Shown: in pieces, positions 34,268 through 44,412 of the stretch
Position numbering within the stretch: position 1 is the first letter of the stretch
Layout: each line of letters starts with the position of its first letter
The notes under the pieces: generated by a model
What the model saw: the letters and a program-made list of their open reading frames with translations, nothing else
Told to the model about the DNA's origin: nothing
Database searches by the model: none
Source of the DNA: a virus
Direction: 5' to 3' (one strand)
DNA length: 64,000 bases
Virus record (IMG/VR): IMGVR_UViG_3300044970_002959
Location: 1 to 64,000 of that record
Program-made: the position numbers and the translations under genes

Positions 34268-37200
34268 ATGGTCTCCCCAGCAGGAACTAACACAGCAAAC
34301 TTCAATAATTGCGCAAACTGGAATAACCAGAGTGGTAATCTTACAACAGTAGGATTAAATGGGGGTCCTAGTGCTTACGGAACATACGATCAGGCCGGTA
34401 GTGTAGCGGAGTGGACTTCCGATGGATGGTTATTGGGAGGGTCTTACTCTTCTTCTGTTAATGAATTGGGGCTGCCTTCTGGACTACTCAGAGGTTCCCT
34501 TGGCGATAGTAGTAGTACTTCTGGATTTAGGATTACTGGTGAAGACCATACGCACATCAATGTTTCTTTTGATGGTCCTGATTTTTATATACCCTCACAG
34601 CAACTAAACCACTCCTTTACCATTATTAATGACGAGCAATTTACGATCAGTATGGATATAGACTGTCCTCTCGATAGTAAGATTACAACAAATTCTTGGA
34701 GTGTTTCTTATGGTCCTGGCTCATCAGGAATAGTTTCAGGAACAGGAAATCCATCCGGACTTATATCGCTAGGACCACTATCAACTGCTACGTTTAATAT
34801 GATATCAAATACAGATAGTTTAGCAAAAACATCTATAGTTATAGCGGCGAGCCTGTCACTAACGACACAAACAGCCCCACTGATAAATTCTATTTTTTAT
34901 AACACAATACCCGTATCTTTTCAGAAAAGCCCCGTCCCGTCTCTTTATAGTATTTTAGTGGATGGTTCTGGATGGAATCCTGTTGCGCCCAATGAATTTC
35001 TTTTGATAGATGATGCAAATAACGCCCCAACAGCTTCTGGAAAGGGTTCTGTCGGGTATAATTATTTGATGACAAAATATGAAATCACGAATTTAGAATA
35101 TTGTAAGTTTTTGAATTCAATAGATCCTCAGGGAATACAACCCAATGGATTATGGGATTCTTATAATAGAGAGTATTATGATTACCTTATGCTGGGCGGT
35201 ATACTATATAATTCTTTTGCAAGTAATGGGTCGAAATATACCACTAGAGCAGAGATGTCGAACAAGCCGGTTAATCTCGTGAGTTGGTGGGCAGCAGCCA
35301 GATATTGTAATTGGCTTCATAATGGAGGCATTGCTTATTCAACTACACAGACCGGTAATACAGCGCCTCAAAATTCGGGAGCGTATACTCTTGGAGAAAA
35401 CACAACCGGAGCTATGCCTCTACCAAATGCAGGAGCTAAATATCGTATACCAACAAGTAATGAATGGATAAAAGCAGCATACTACTTAAGAGGTAGCACC
35501 AGCGCCGGATACTCAACTTTTGCTACGAGAAGTTCTACTGCTCCTTCTGGCGTATCCGCTAATGAGGCCGGAGACGGGGTTTCAACCATATATAATAATT
35601 CTGTCAATTGTTTCAACCAGGCCATCTGGAACCCAGAAGGCTATAACGAATGGTGGCACGGTCAACAACCAAGACCAACTACTGTTGGTACCAATGGAAC
35701 ACCATCGTCATATGGGTTGTTCGACATGAACGGCAACGTAGAGGAAATAACAGAAGGATCAGATAGAAACTATTTTTATCCCAGAGGACGAGCATACGAT
35801 TCCACTTCCCTAACTGGTATTAACACAGACAACCTGCCTGAGTCTGGCATCGCTTTGGAAACTCATGCGGTTTCATGGAATACGGGATTTCGTATTATTT
35901 CTTTGTTCGAAGGAGATATTACGGTTTCGTCGTCAGTTAGTGATGCTTATTATACACAAAATAAAGAAATAACAGTATCTCTAATTCTTAATAATCAGTC
36001 AATTTATAATATAGATTACGCTACCCTAGACATGAATATATCTGGGCCAGAATTTGAATCAATAGATTGGTTAGCTACATACCCTTCAACATCGTCTGGT
36101 CCTATAAGGGGCCACTCTTCTTTTACTAGCAATATGAGTATAGGAGCAGGAGACTCTATAACTTTTATAGTTAAGCTAGTAACAAAAAACAATACCGTAG
36201 CTCCAATACTGCTTAGCGCCTTAGTAACTCCTCCGGAGCTATTTTCCGACATAAATCTCACTAATAATATCACTACGATAACAATACCTCCGAAACCAAC
36301 CGATGTAAGTATTTCTATTAGTGGTCCGCCATTCTACGAGCAGTCCGAACCTGCAAATTATAATTTAGTAATAAATAATATCGGAGATTCCTATATCGAG
36401 GATGCTACAGTTCTATTTTCTTATTCTGGTGGTATTATTGCCGCATTAGACTGGAGTGCTTCCCATAATCTATCTATCGGTGAAATGTCTGGAGCAAATA
36501 TTCTTTATACAAACATAGCTCTTTTACCCAGCGGACAAACAACATACAATATACAACTAACTCCGTCCGCTACAACCATAAATAATATTCTTTTGTCTGC
36601 TAGTATTGTAGCTCCGTCGTCACTACCAGATCCCAACCTATCAAATAATATCGTTTCATTATCAACTCCAGTTAAGCCAACAGATCTAGGGATTAATATA
36701 ACAAGCCTAGGAGAGTATTATACACAAAATATTATTTTTCCTATTATAGTGCAAATTACTAATACTGGCCAATACAGCCCAGATACGATTTTCAATATTG
36801 CATTTAGTGGTAGTTCTAATGACACTGCCATAAGCTGGACCGCAATATATAGCTCTGGAAGCTCTGGACCTATGTCTGGTGTTGGTAATCCATCTAATAG
36901 CGGCATAAATTTAGCTAATGGTGGATCTTGTGAGCTGAACATATCATATATTCCTGGTGTCAATTCATTAGTTCCGATACAAGTTATAGCGAGTGTTGGC
37001 AGTAAAAGCCCACTAATAGACAATAATATAAATAATAATACTAGTTTATCTTCTTTAGTCTTTTTATCTCCTACTGATATCAGTATATCTGGTTCTTTAG
37101 GATCAAGACCATATTATATAAATAATGAATATATAGACTATTCATTTACTGTTACTAATAATGGACCTAATGCCATTTCCGACATAAGCGTATCTATTCC

Positions 37201-39532
37201 TTCCTCATCAGGATTAATTTCTACAAAATGGACAGCAGCATACACTAATGGTAGCGGACCAGGATTTGGTTCTGGCGATATAAATAGCTATATTTATCTT
37301 GCTTCTGGAGGATCTGCAAAATATACGATTGATGGTACAGCAGCTCCTGGCATGACTTCCCCAATTCTTTCCACAGGAACAGTGTCTTTGCCAAACATTA
37401 GCGGCTTAATGGATCCCGACGAATCCAATAATATCTCTACTGTATCCGTCCCGCGAGCATTATCTATAGGCAATGTTTTGTATTCTCAAAGTACCTGCGA
37501 CGACGATGGTTATATTACGATTAATCTTAATGATGGCGTTCCTCCTTTTAGATATACTATAGGGTCTGTGTTCGCCAACTCTTCAGAAAGAACATATAAA
37601 TTTACAGGATTAAAATCAGGTACATATAATATTGTTGTCATAGACTCAACCAGCTATACTTCTTCTTATTCAGAGGAGATAGTTATAGAGGACTCGACCA
37701 TATCTTTATCCATAAATAACGCCCTACCTCCTGTGCTACTTGATTCTTTCGGCAAGTTAGACTTTACTATAAGTGGAGATGGTCCATTCAGTCTAGTATT
37801 CAGTAATACAACAAATGAAGAAACTATAGAGATACCAGCATTTGAAACCAAATACTTGGTGGATATCACAGGGAATAAATATAACTATATTATAGATGAT
37901 AAAATAACACCTGGCACCTATTCTCTTATGATTATTGGCAGTAATAATTGCAGGCTCTTAGAAACCTTTATTATGCCAAACATAACGCCAATGTCTGTTT
38001 CTGTATCGTCATCTCCAGACGAGCCAATCATAATAAATTCTCCACTAATATCATTAGATATTTTTGATACATTGCTGGTGCCATACAAGCATATCTTGCA
38101 TAATTCTGATCTTTGGTCTCTAATCAAAGAATTTAATATTAAAGACAATATTTATTTATGGATAAATAATGATAGATATGAATTTAGGGTCGTCAGAACA
38201 ATGCTCGATAAATATTGCTTAAATGAAAATAAAATAGAGATACTTAAACTAGGTAACTCATATGAAGACTGGTATTTTTATCTTTATATAGCTCCATCTA
38301 TTAATTTAAGTTCTAATCCTGAGCTTATCAACGCAAAGATAAGACTTGGTACGGCAGACGAAACACAAATGTATGACATTGTGTTAGGACTATCAGAAGA
38401 CGGCAGACTTGAGCAGGAGGCTCCTAGCTTAATTAAGGGCAGTATTATTGTAGACGGAGTATCTTTTCCTGATATTGTGAATGGATCGTCCGCAAATATT
38501 TCTATTGGAGTTAATGAATTAGGCTTAGGATCAAACGACTATGAATTGCTCAATATTAAAAAAACACAATTTTCTAGAATGTATTCAGCCGGAGCTGTTA
38601 CAGCAATTAATTTCTTAGAAAATTTTAATGTTCTTAATGAATATGTGGGGCTTTCTCAGACATCTTGTAATACTAATGAAACAGATTATCAATATTTAAT
38701 AAGAATCAAAAATCTATTAATTACTATTAATAACTTTAATAACCTAAATACTATTTATTTATTTAATAATAATAACATTATTCATACTGGTCAGATCAAT
38801 TGCTTTCCCAGCATACACAGTCCAATGATAACAGATAAAGGATCGATAGATAATAACTTTAATATTCAGTACTTTACATTTAATATTAACGATAAACATA
38901 TACATAAATTTATTAGCAATAATAAAAAAGTAGAAAACGTCACCGTAATGAATGGCCTAGACTCAAGATATGTTATTGCTAGAACTACCGATAATTATGG
39001 AAATATTCCTAAATCAATAGTTTATGATAATATCATAGTGTCATACGATTCCCATTTTATAAAGAGTAAACAAATAATTCAAAATATTAATGCAGATATA
39101 CTGCATGATTTTACTTATGGAGACATCCTGATATTTGTACCAACACCAGAAGAGAATGATTTGCCGAACCCGAACCCAACACCACCAGTAATACCAGTGA
39201 CGCCGACAACCCCTGTTATTACAATACCAACAGTAGAAGTTACTAAAGATGTTACTAACACAAGTTCTTTAACTGTAAATATTTTCCCACTAAATACAAA
39301 GTGCATCATATATGGGCCACACCAATATATGCATACTTTTAGCGGAAATACAAAATTTACTAATATTATTCCTGGTATTTATAGGATTATTGGGGAGCCC
39401 ACAGATATAAAAAATAAAAACTTATACCAGAATGAATATAGAATTATAATAAATAAGAATACAGCGGTATCTCAAAATGTCGAATTTTTCTCATATGCTA
39501 ACATGATTTTTATAAGTAAAGAGGACCACTAA
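34268..39532 (+). CDS. Giant adhesin: FGE C-half, full FGE domain, DUF11-like repeats, SprB-like repeat
   Basis: A 1754-residue tail adhesin. Residues 1-90 are the second half of an FGE/C-lectin domain ('GTYDQAGSVAEWTSDGWLLG', 'TSGFRI') without the first half. Then come an Ig-like DUF11/CARDB-type domain, a complete FGE domain at about 263-545 ('MTKYEITNLEYCKFLNS', 'RIPTSNEWIKAAYYLRG', 'YGLFDMNGNVEEI'), and four more DUF11-like repeats, each opening like 'PTDVSISISGPPFYEQSEP'. At about 1072-1130 there is an SprB-like unit ('DDGYITINLNDGVPPFRYTI'). A Pro/Thr linker near 1632 precedes a final small beta domain. The start codon has AAAAGGA upstream, so this is translated separately from the N-half gene. 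Confidence 0.65.
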   Translation: MVSPAGTNTANFNNCANWNNQSGNLTTVGLNGGPSAYGTYDQAGSVAEWTSDGWLLGGSYSSSVNELGLPSGLLRGSLGDSSSTSGFRITGEDHTHINVSFDGPDFYIPSQQLNHSFTIINDEQFTISMDIDCPLDSKITTNSWSVSYGPGSSGIVSGTGNPSGLISLGPLSTATFNMISNTDSLAKTSIVIAASLSLTTQTAPLINSIFYNTIPVSFQKSPVPSLYSILVDGSGWNPVAPNEFLLIDDANNAPTASGKGSVGYNYLMTKYEITNLEYCKFLNSIDPQGIQPNGLWDSYNREYYDYLMLGGILYNSFASNGSKYTTRAEMSNKPVNLVSWWAAARYCNWLHNGGIAYSTTQTGNTAPQNSGAYTLGENTTGAMPLPNAGAKYRIPTSNEWIKAAYYLRGSTSAGYSTFATRSSTAPSGVSANEAGDGVSTIYNNSVNCFNQAIWNPEGYNEWWHGQQPRPTTVGTNGTPSSYGLFDMNGNVEEITEGSDRNYFYPRGRAYDSTSLTGINTDNLPESGIALETHAVSWNTGFRIISLFEGDITVSSSVSDAYYTQNKEITVSLILNNQSIYNIDYATLDMNISGPEFESIDWLATYPSTSSGPIRGHSSFTSNMSIGAGDSITFIVKLVTKNNTVAPILLSALVTPPELFSDINLTNNITTITIPPKPTDVSISISGPPFYEQSEPANYNLVINNIGDSYIEDATVLFSYSGGIIAALDWSASHNLSIGEMSGANILYTNIALLPSGQTTYNIQLTPSATTINNILLSASIVAPSSLPDPNLSNNIVSLSTPVKPTDLGINITSLGEYYTQNIIFPIIVQITNTGQYSPDTIFNIAFSGSSNDTAISWTAIYSSGSSGPMSGVGNPSNSGINLANGGSCELNISYIPGVNSLVPIQVIASVGSKSPLIDNNINNNTSLSSLVFLSPTDISISGSLGSRPYYINNEYIDYSFTVTNNGPNAISDISVSIPSSSGLISTKWTAAYTNGSGPGFGSGDINSYIYLASGGSAKYTIDGTAAPGMTSPILSTGTVSLPNISGLMDPDESNNISTVSVPRALSIGNVLYSQSTCDDDGYITINLNDGVPPFRYTIGSVFANSSERTYKFTGLKSGTYNIVVIDSTSYTSSYSEEIVIEDSTISLSINNALPPVLLDSFGKLDFTISGDGPFSLVFSNTTNEETIEIPAFETKYLVDITGNKYNYIIDDKITPGTYSLMIIGSNNCRLLETFIMPNITPMSVSVSSSPDEPIIINSPLISLDIFDTLLVPYKHILHNSDLWSLIKEFNIKDNIYLWINNDRYEFRVVRTMLDKYCLNENKIEILKLGNSYEDWYFYLYIAPSINLSSNPELINAKIRLGTADETQMYDIVLGLSEDGRLEQEAPSLIKGSIIVDGVSFPDIVNGSSANISIGVNELGLGSNDYELLNIKKTQFSRMYSAGAVTAINFLENFNVLNEYVGLSQTSCNTNETDYQYLIRIKNLLITINNFNNLNTIYLFNNNNIIHTGQINCFPSIHSPMITDKGSIDNNFNIQYFTFNINDKHIHKFISNNKKVENVTVMNGLDSRYVIARTTDNYGNIPKSIVYDNIIVSYDSHFIKSKQIIQNINADILHDFTYGDILIFVPTPEENDLPNPNPTPPVIPVTPTTPVITIPTVEVTKDVTNTSSLTVNIFPLNTKCIIYGPHQYMHTFSGNTKFTNIIPGIYRIIGEPTDIKNKNLYQNEYRIIINKNTAVSQNVEFFSYANMIFISKEDH

Positions 39533-39534
39533 TT

Positions 39535-42500
39535 ATGCCAACTTCTTGCTCCAATGTAGGAATGCCCGCTTCTCTTCGTTATGCTAATGGTGGTGGCCCT
39601 GTTATAGATGGGGATGTCAAGTTAAGTAATTTTAGCTTGGTTATTGGCATAGGATCTTCTTCTTCTAATTTAGATTTAGAGATGGTATATAATAATTGTG
39701 GTGGTGCTGGTGGCGTTCAGCTACCGCCAATAGGTAGTGCTGTTAGATTTCAGTGCGGAGCACTATATTTTGGAGGTATTGTAAATAGCTGTACATATTC
39801 ACAAAATAGTAATGGTATCTCTTATAAATTTAAAATAATCGACCCACGCAAAGTTTTGGAGATGGTATCAGTGATGCTAAAGGATTACTATTGCGCCTTG
39901 AATGCCCCAAACTTTATAAATGCTATGTACTATATGGAACAGGGGGTTGGGGTTTGTCCTAATCCTGGGAGCGATACCGAAAACTGGCCTAGACTTGGTG
40001 GCTGCGGTTCTTTTGGAAGATCTGGCGGACCAAGTTCTACTTACTTGAAAATGGCCCTAATGGCTGTGCAGACTAGTAATGCACCCATATATACCACATC
40101 GGGTGATATGTTAAGACTAAACATCAGCAGTGTTGTGGCTGCTTGTCCACAGTATGCAACAGTCAGTGGAAGTAGCTCATCACTACTAGGTCTTATTACT
40201 CAAGCGTGTGACGAAGGTGCGTGTGACTTCACCGTAACTTTGGAAGGAAATGCTATAACAGTTTGGACAATAAAGAGATTTGAACAACCCCCTACAAAAG
40301 TTATAGAGAATATTATATCGGCAGCCCAATCAACCGGAACGCTCATTAGCTCGGAAATAGGATTTGAGGAAATGTATGGGTCCGCAAATAAGGTTGTACT
40401 AGGAGAGAAGGTCAGCTATATGACAACGGCCCAAACGCGAGGTCGTGCGTCCATGATGCTAGGATACGATTCTAGTGGTCAGCCAGTTAGGGTTTATGGG
40501 GCTAATTTTACAGCAAATATTGATATCTCCGGATTATCTGAAAGCATGAGATCTCTGGCCGGTGTAGGACTACCAAATATGTTTCCAATCACAGAAGAAG
40601 AAATATTGTGTTCTGGTTCGGTTGAATTATGGAAGCTTTATGGAACTATTAAGCCAGGAAGTTTGGCTGGATATCTACTAAGAGCTCTTGGTATTCAACA
40701 AAAAATGCGTCCAGTGTATGATGCTTTTATGAGACTAATGAGCGGTGGCGATCAAGCCGCTTCCAATCTAAATACTGTTAATAGATCTCCAAGATTTGCG
40801 GCAAAAGAGCCAAAAGTGGTACTTTTTGAATTGGCTCATAAGTGGCTAACAGACTGGGCAGCAGATTGGTATGGGAAAAAATGGCTAATACCTATTAATT
40901 CATTTTGTGTGTCTCCTCTTCCAATGACCAGTGTTATTTCTGATGGCGGCCCATACTATATGTCTGATGCTCCAACAGACGCTGGATGGCCGACTAATGC
41001 TAATTTATTGGGTTTATCATATGGCTCGGATACATCAATATTTGAGTCCTCCGACGGAAAATTGTGTGGGTTTGTTGTGTTACCATTATCAGAGTCTATA
41101 TCACGCAATATTTATGGCAAGAGTATTGATTTCGTTTTATCTCCCGATGGTCTTAGTGGTGACTATTTATTAAAAAATAATAGAGCATACATAAAAGTAA
41201 ATACAGATGGTCCTGTATTTAGAAACGGAAACACTGCTGAGGTGCTTATTACTTCACCATTTATGGGTATGACAGCTAAACTTAATGAAAATCTCTTATC
41301 TTTTGGCCTGACTGCTCTAGCGTGTTTGATGCAGGATGCGAGCGTTTTGAAGCAAATGGAGACAAGACAATCTGGTTACGCAGATATTACCAGCTCAAAT
41401 ATTTATAAAATGGGGATGGCTTCTGCGGGATTTGATTTTGCTACTATCCCTATGAAAAGTAATGTATATGTTTATGGACCATGGACTGGCGGTGCTGGAG
41501 CCATTGGTGGTACCGAGGTAATATCTACAGACTTAAGTCCATGGAACTATGGAACATATGAGGCTATGGAAAGAGTCGGATCAACACTAGCATCAACAGG
41601 CTTTAGGAACTCGAACATAACAGAAACCGGAAGCATGACTGTCGCAGAACCACCCGGCTATAGCATACAGTATTTTTTGGGATTTGGTGTGCTAATAAAT
41701 AGCATTAACGTAAACTATAATAGTGGTGGCGCTACAACCAACTATAATTTTCAAACATATAGTGCTAAATTTGGGCAGTATGGTAAGGCATTAGCAGATA
41801 GTGTTAAGCAGTCGGTTAAAGCTAGAAACGAGATATTCTCATTTGTTAAAGAACAAAGAAGAAGAACTATTGCACTAACTAATACTATGAGAAGTAGCTT
41901 TAGTAGAGCTACTAGTATCAATACTTTTCGTACTGAATATAGATCGAGTATTAACAGCGCCTCTCCAGGAAATGTTTTGGTCGGAGGATACCACGACCCT
42001 TCCGCGCAAAGAAAGGTGATAGAGATAGGTCTAAATTCTAAGAAAGAATACGAAACCGCTGTCGAGGGGGCCGGTTTTCAAAATATGGCTATTATGTCAT
42101 TGGATGGATTATTTATGCCAGTATCCATAAAAGGAAGAAATAACTATCTTCCTAGATATATGGCTAATTTTAAATATGAAAAGGGTAATAAGTCTAGAAA
42201 AACTAGACCATCCATGCCTCCATTAAATGGAGACCAAGACAATACATCAAAAGCTTTTCCCATCAATCAAACATATCTGAATCCCATTCTGAGTTCCAGT
42301 ATGTTTAGCGAATGGACAGACGGAAGAGGCAGATCGTCCAGCACCACCATACAGGCTCTTGGTTTTGGAACAAACTCTCCGTCGCAAGACTTATACGGAC
42401 CAATAGATAGTAAATATGATAGTCAAACAGATTTTGGTTTCTATGCCTTAAGAGGCCCTCTAGTGCTACAGTCTTGGGGATATGATACAGAAAATAAACC

Positions 42501-43587
42501 GATACCGAATGCCGTAGACAGTCCATCTAGCGCGATGGCGGGCCAATTTAATCATGAAAATACAAGAAATAAGTTTTTGGACGATTGGTTAGCCAAGCCA
42601 GAAACATGGCCCATAGGTCCTGTGGATCTTAGATTCGACAGGGATAGGGGTGTATGGGTTTGTCCACCCCCAGATAGAATACTTTTAGCTGAACTAACCG
42701 CAGAGCTTAAAGAGAGCGGATGCGCGGAGGCAAAATTATTAAATCCAACACTAAGCGGTTCGGGCTGTAGCAACCCAAAAGCATTTTATGATCAGTATAA
42801 AATTTGGGGCAGTAATGGCGAAAGTTTAATTGATCAAATAGAAAAACAAAAAATAACAGTTTATAATTTTTTAAATAATACAAGTATATCTAAGGGTGAA
42901 AAAATATATGTAGTATATAATGATGATAAGTATTTAGCCATACCTAAAGGAGGAGGCTCCAAGATCAAGGTTTGCAAATATGAAGGGGAATGGAAAATAA
43001 ATGAAGCAAAAGACGTTACCCCCTATAAGGTTACTGGAGAGAAAAATCATAAAACAGATCCAAGCAAAGGAAATTTAGAAGGAGATGGTGATTATCAACC
43101 GGTAAAGGCATTAAATTTACTCAGGACAGTTAAACCAAATTCTGACGGAGAGGAGACTTGGTGCATAATAGCCGACATCGGATCTTCTTTTCATGTTGTT
43201 ATAGCCTTTGGTAGTGGTTGTCCCTCTGGTCATATGGACGCCGGGCTTATTGATCCTAATGCTGATATGGAAGCCGCTCTAGATAATATAACTCAGGGAA
43301 GCGAGAAGGTGCAAATTTTGGTTAACAACAAAGGGTGTGCTACTTGGTGGAATTTAGAGGCGGTTGATGTTTTAAAAGATGCATCTCTAGAATCCTCAGA
43401 ACTTAAGTTTGATAAGAAAAAAATATTTGCACTTATTTCTAGCGAAGAGATAGAGCCAGCAACCATACCCGTGGCTGCTTGCGAGGAAGAAACTGGTAGT
43501 GGCGTTAGTGCAAGTTCCGATGGGGAATCCCCGGTCGATAGCGAACCACCTCCGGAATTACCTGGAGGTCGAGGGCCACCCTTTTAA
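39535..43587 (+). CDS. Tail hub / tail-associated structural protein
   Basis: A 1350-residue protein, the last of the virion operon. The first 110 residues ('LSNFSLVIGIGSSSSNLDLE', 'VRFQCGALYFGGIVNSCTYS', 'ISYKFKIIDPRKVLEM') have the layout of hub proteins related to gp27/Mu gp44/Tal, which start the tail tip and bind Dit. A large middle part contains 'RKVIEIGLNSKKEYE' and 'LPRYMANFKYEKGNKSRKT'. The end is a Cys-containing domain ('WCIIADIGSSFHVVIAFG') and a low-complexity Pro/Gly tail. No peptidoglycan hydrolase motif is found. The start overlaps nothing but uses AGAGGA inside the upstream gene end. Confidence 0.55.
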   Translation: MPTSCSNVGMPASLRYANGGGPVIDGDVKLSNFSLVIGIGSSSSNLDLEMVYNNCGGAGGVQLPPIGSAVRFQCGALYFGGIVNSCTYSQNSNGISYKFKIIDPRKVLEMVSVMLKDYYCALNAPNFINAMYYMEQGVGVCPNPGSDTENWPRLGGCGSFGRSGGPSSTYLKMALMAVQTSNAPIYTTSGDMLRLNISSVVAACPQYATVSGSSSSLLGLITQACDEGACDFTVTLEGNAITVWTIKRFEQPPTKVIENIISAAQSTGTLISSEIGFEEMYGSANKVVLGEKVSYMTTAQTRGRASMMLGYDSSGQPVRVYGANFTANIDISGLSESMRSLAGVGLPNMFPITEEEILCSGSVELWKLYGTIKPGSLAGYLLRALGIQQKMRPVYDAFMRLMSGGDQAASNLNTVNRSPRFAAKEPKVVLFELAHKWLTDWAADWYGKKWLIPINSFCVSPLPMTSVISDGGPYYMSDAPTDAGWPTNANLLGLSYGSDTSIFESSDGKLCGFVVLPLSESISRNIYGKSIDFVLSPDGLSGDYLLKNNRAYIKVNTDGPVFRNGNTAEVLITSPFMGMTAKLNENLLSFGLTALACLMQDASVLKQMETRQSGYADITSSNIYKMGMASAGFDFATIPMKSNVYVYGPWTGGAGAIGGTEVISTDLSPWNYGTYEAMERVGSTLASTGFRNSNITETGSMTVAEPPGYSIQYFLGFGVLINSINVNYNSGGATTNYNFQTYSAKFGQYGKALADSVKQSVKARNEIFSFVKEQRRRTIALTNTMRSSFSRATSINTFRTEYRSSINSASPGNVLVGGYHDPSAQRKVIEIGLNSKKEYETAVEGAGFQNMAIMSLDGLFMPVSIKGRNNYLPRYMANFKYEKGNKSRKTRPSMPPLNGDQDNTSKAFPINQTYLNPILSSSMFSEWTDGRGRSSSTTIQALGFGTNSPSQDLYGPIDSKYDSQTDFGFYALRGPLVLQSWGYDTENKPIPNAVDSPSSAMAGQFNHENTRNKFLDDWLAKPETWPIGPVDLRFDRDRGVWVCPPPDRILLAELTAELKESGCAEAKLLNPTLSGSGCSNPKAFYDQYKIWGSNGESLIDQIEKQKITVYNFLNNTSISKGEKIYVVYNDDKYLAIPKGGGSKIKVCKYEGEWKINEAKDVTPYKVTGEKNHKTDPSKGNLEGDGDYQPVKALNLLRTVKPNSDGEETWCIIADIGSSFHVVIAFGSGCPSGHMDAGLIDPNADMEAALDNITQGSEKVQILVNNKGCATWWNLEAVDVLKDASLESSELKFDKKKIFALISSEEIEPATIPVAACEEETGSGVSASSDGESPVDSEPPPELPGGRGPPF

Positions 43588-43591
43588 CCGT

Positions 43592-43623
43592 CCGAATAAG
43601 TAGATAATAACTTACTTATTCGG
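43592..43623. terminator. Perfect hairpin at the convergent junction (possible bidirectional terminator)
   Basis: CCGAATAAGTA (43592-43602) pairs perfectly over 11 bp with TACTTATTCGG (43613-43623) around a 10-base loop. It lies 4 bases after the + strand operon stop and contains the stop codon of the - strand operon. No long T-run follows on either strand, so termination would be weak or need a factor; a role in blocking read-through or protecting 3' ends is also possible. Confidence 0.6.
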
Positions 43624-44412
43624 TAAAATCATAAGATGATTATGTAGTGGTTCTTTTGTAAGAAATACTGTTTTTGTGGAGCAAATTTTACGCTCGTCGA
43701 AACCTTTTAATTTTTTTCCATACATGACTATATCTCCATATAAAGACGTTTTATATAGCTTGTGCTCAGGAGACTTTACTATCTCTACAAATTCATAATT
43801 ATTGGTGTCTACTATTAATTCCTTTGCGTGTCGAGGATTTTCTTTTTTTTGTAGTGAAATAATTATTTTAGTTGGGTCTTTTGATAGATATGAAACCTTA
43901 TGAATATATTGATTTAATGAGACTAATGTTTTTTTGGAGCCGTTTCTATGATTTATATAAATATGTATATCATCATTATCTAAAAATTTAGTTCTAACAA
44001 ATAGACAGTTATTTATAAAGCCATGATAAGACATAACATTTGTATCATGCGCTAACGACATATGCTCTAATGAATAACCAAGCATTTTATAAAGCCTGTA
44101 GGTTGGCTTTTCCGGAGTGCTCGCAAGAAAAGAAATAACTACTTGATTGTTTTTATTGATATATCCGGTTGGAGAACACTCTACAGTACCAGAAGGTAAT
44201 CCCGTATTAAAAAGACCCCACTGTTGAGTCACCGCATTAATATATCCAACACGCCAATCTTTTCCTGGAAAATCTGGATTATCAAAACCAATAGAAAATA
44301 ATAGAATTTTATCGCTCAAGATGAAAGGCATATGAGTATTTATTCCTTTCGCATGCAGATCATCTAACACAGAGCAGAAAGGAGTTTTGGTCTCAGTAAA
44401 CAAATTGTTCAT
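43612..44412 (-). CDS. Unknown protein, last gene of the minus operon
   Basis: A 266-residue protein without a recognised family. It is rich in beta strands of about 40-residue periodicity ('KDWRVGYINAVTQQWGLF', 'PTYRLYKMLGYSLEHMS', 'DDIHIYINHRNGSKKTL', 'DPTKIIISLQKKEN'), which may be a small beta-propeller. It overlaps its upstream gene by 20 bases and its stop lies in the loop side of the junction hairpin. The end 'HLMILPNK' is encoded within that hairpin. Confidence 0.35.
   Translation of the reverse strand: MNNLFTETKTPFCSVLDDLHAKGINTHMPFILSDKILLFSIGFDNPDFPGKDWRVGYINAVTQQWGLFNTGLPSGTVECSPTGYINKNNQVVISFLASTPEKPTYRLYKMLGYSLEHMSLAHDTNVMSYHGFINNCLFVRTKFLDNDDIHIYINHRNGSKKTLVSLNQYIHKVSYLSKDPTKIIISLQKKENPRHAKELIVDTNNYEFVEIVKSPEHKLYKTSLYGDIVMYGKKLKGFDERKICSTKTVFLTKEPLHNHLMILPNK

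Noticed and set aside
31582-39532. Diversity-generating retroelement acting on C-lectin domains
   Set aside because: No reverse transcriptase gene and no template/variable repeat pair is seen in the window.
31582-39532. Functional formylglycine-generating enzyme
   Set aside because: The catalytic Cys arrangement expected of the enzyme is not recognisable and the domains sit in tail adhesins, so a ligand-binding fold is more likely.
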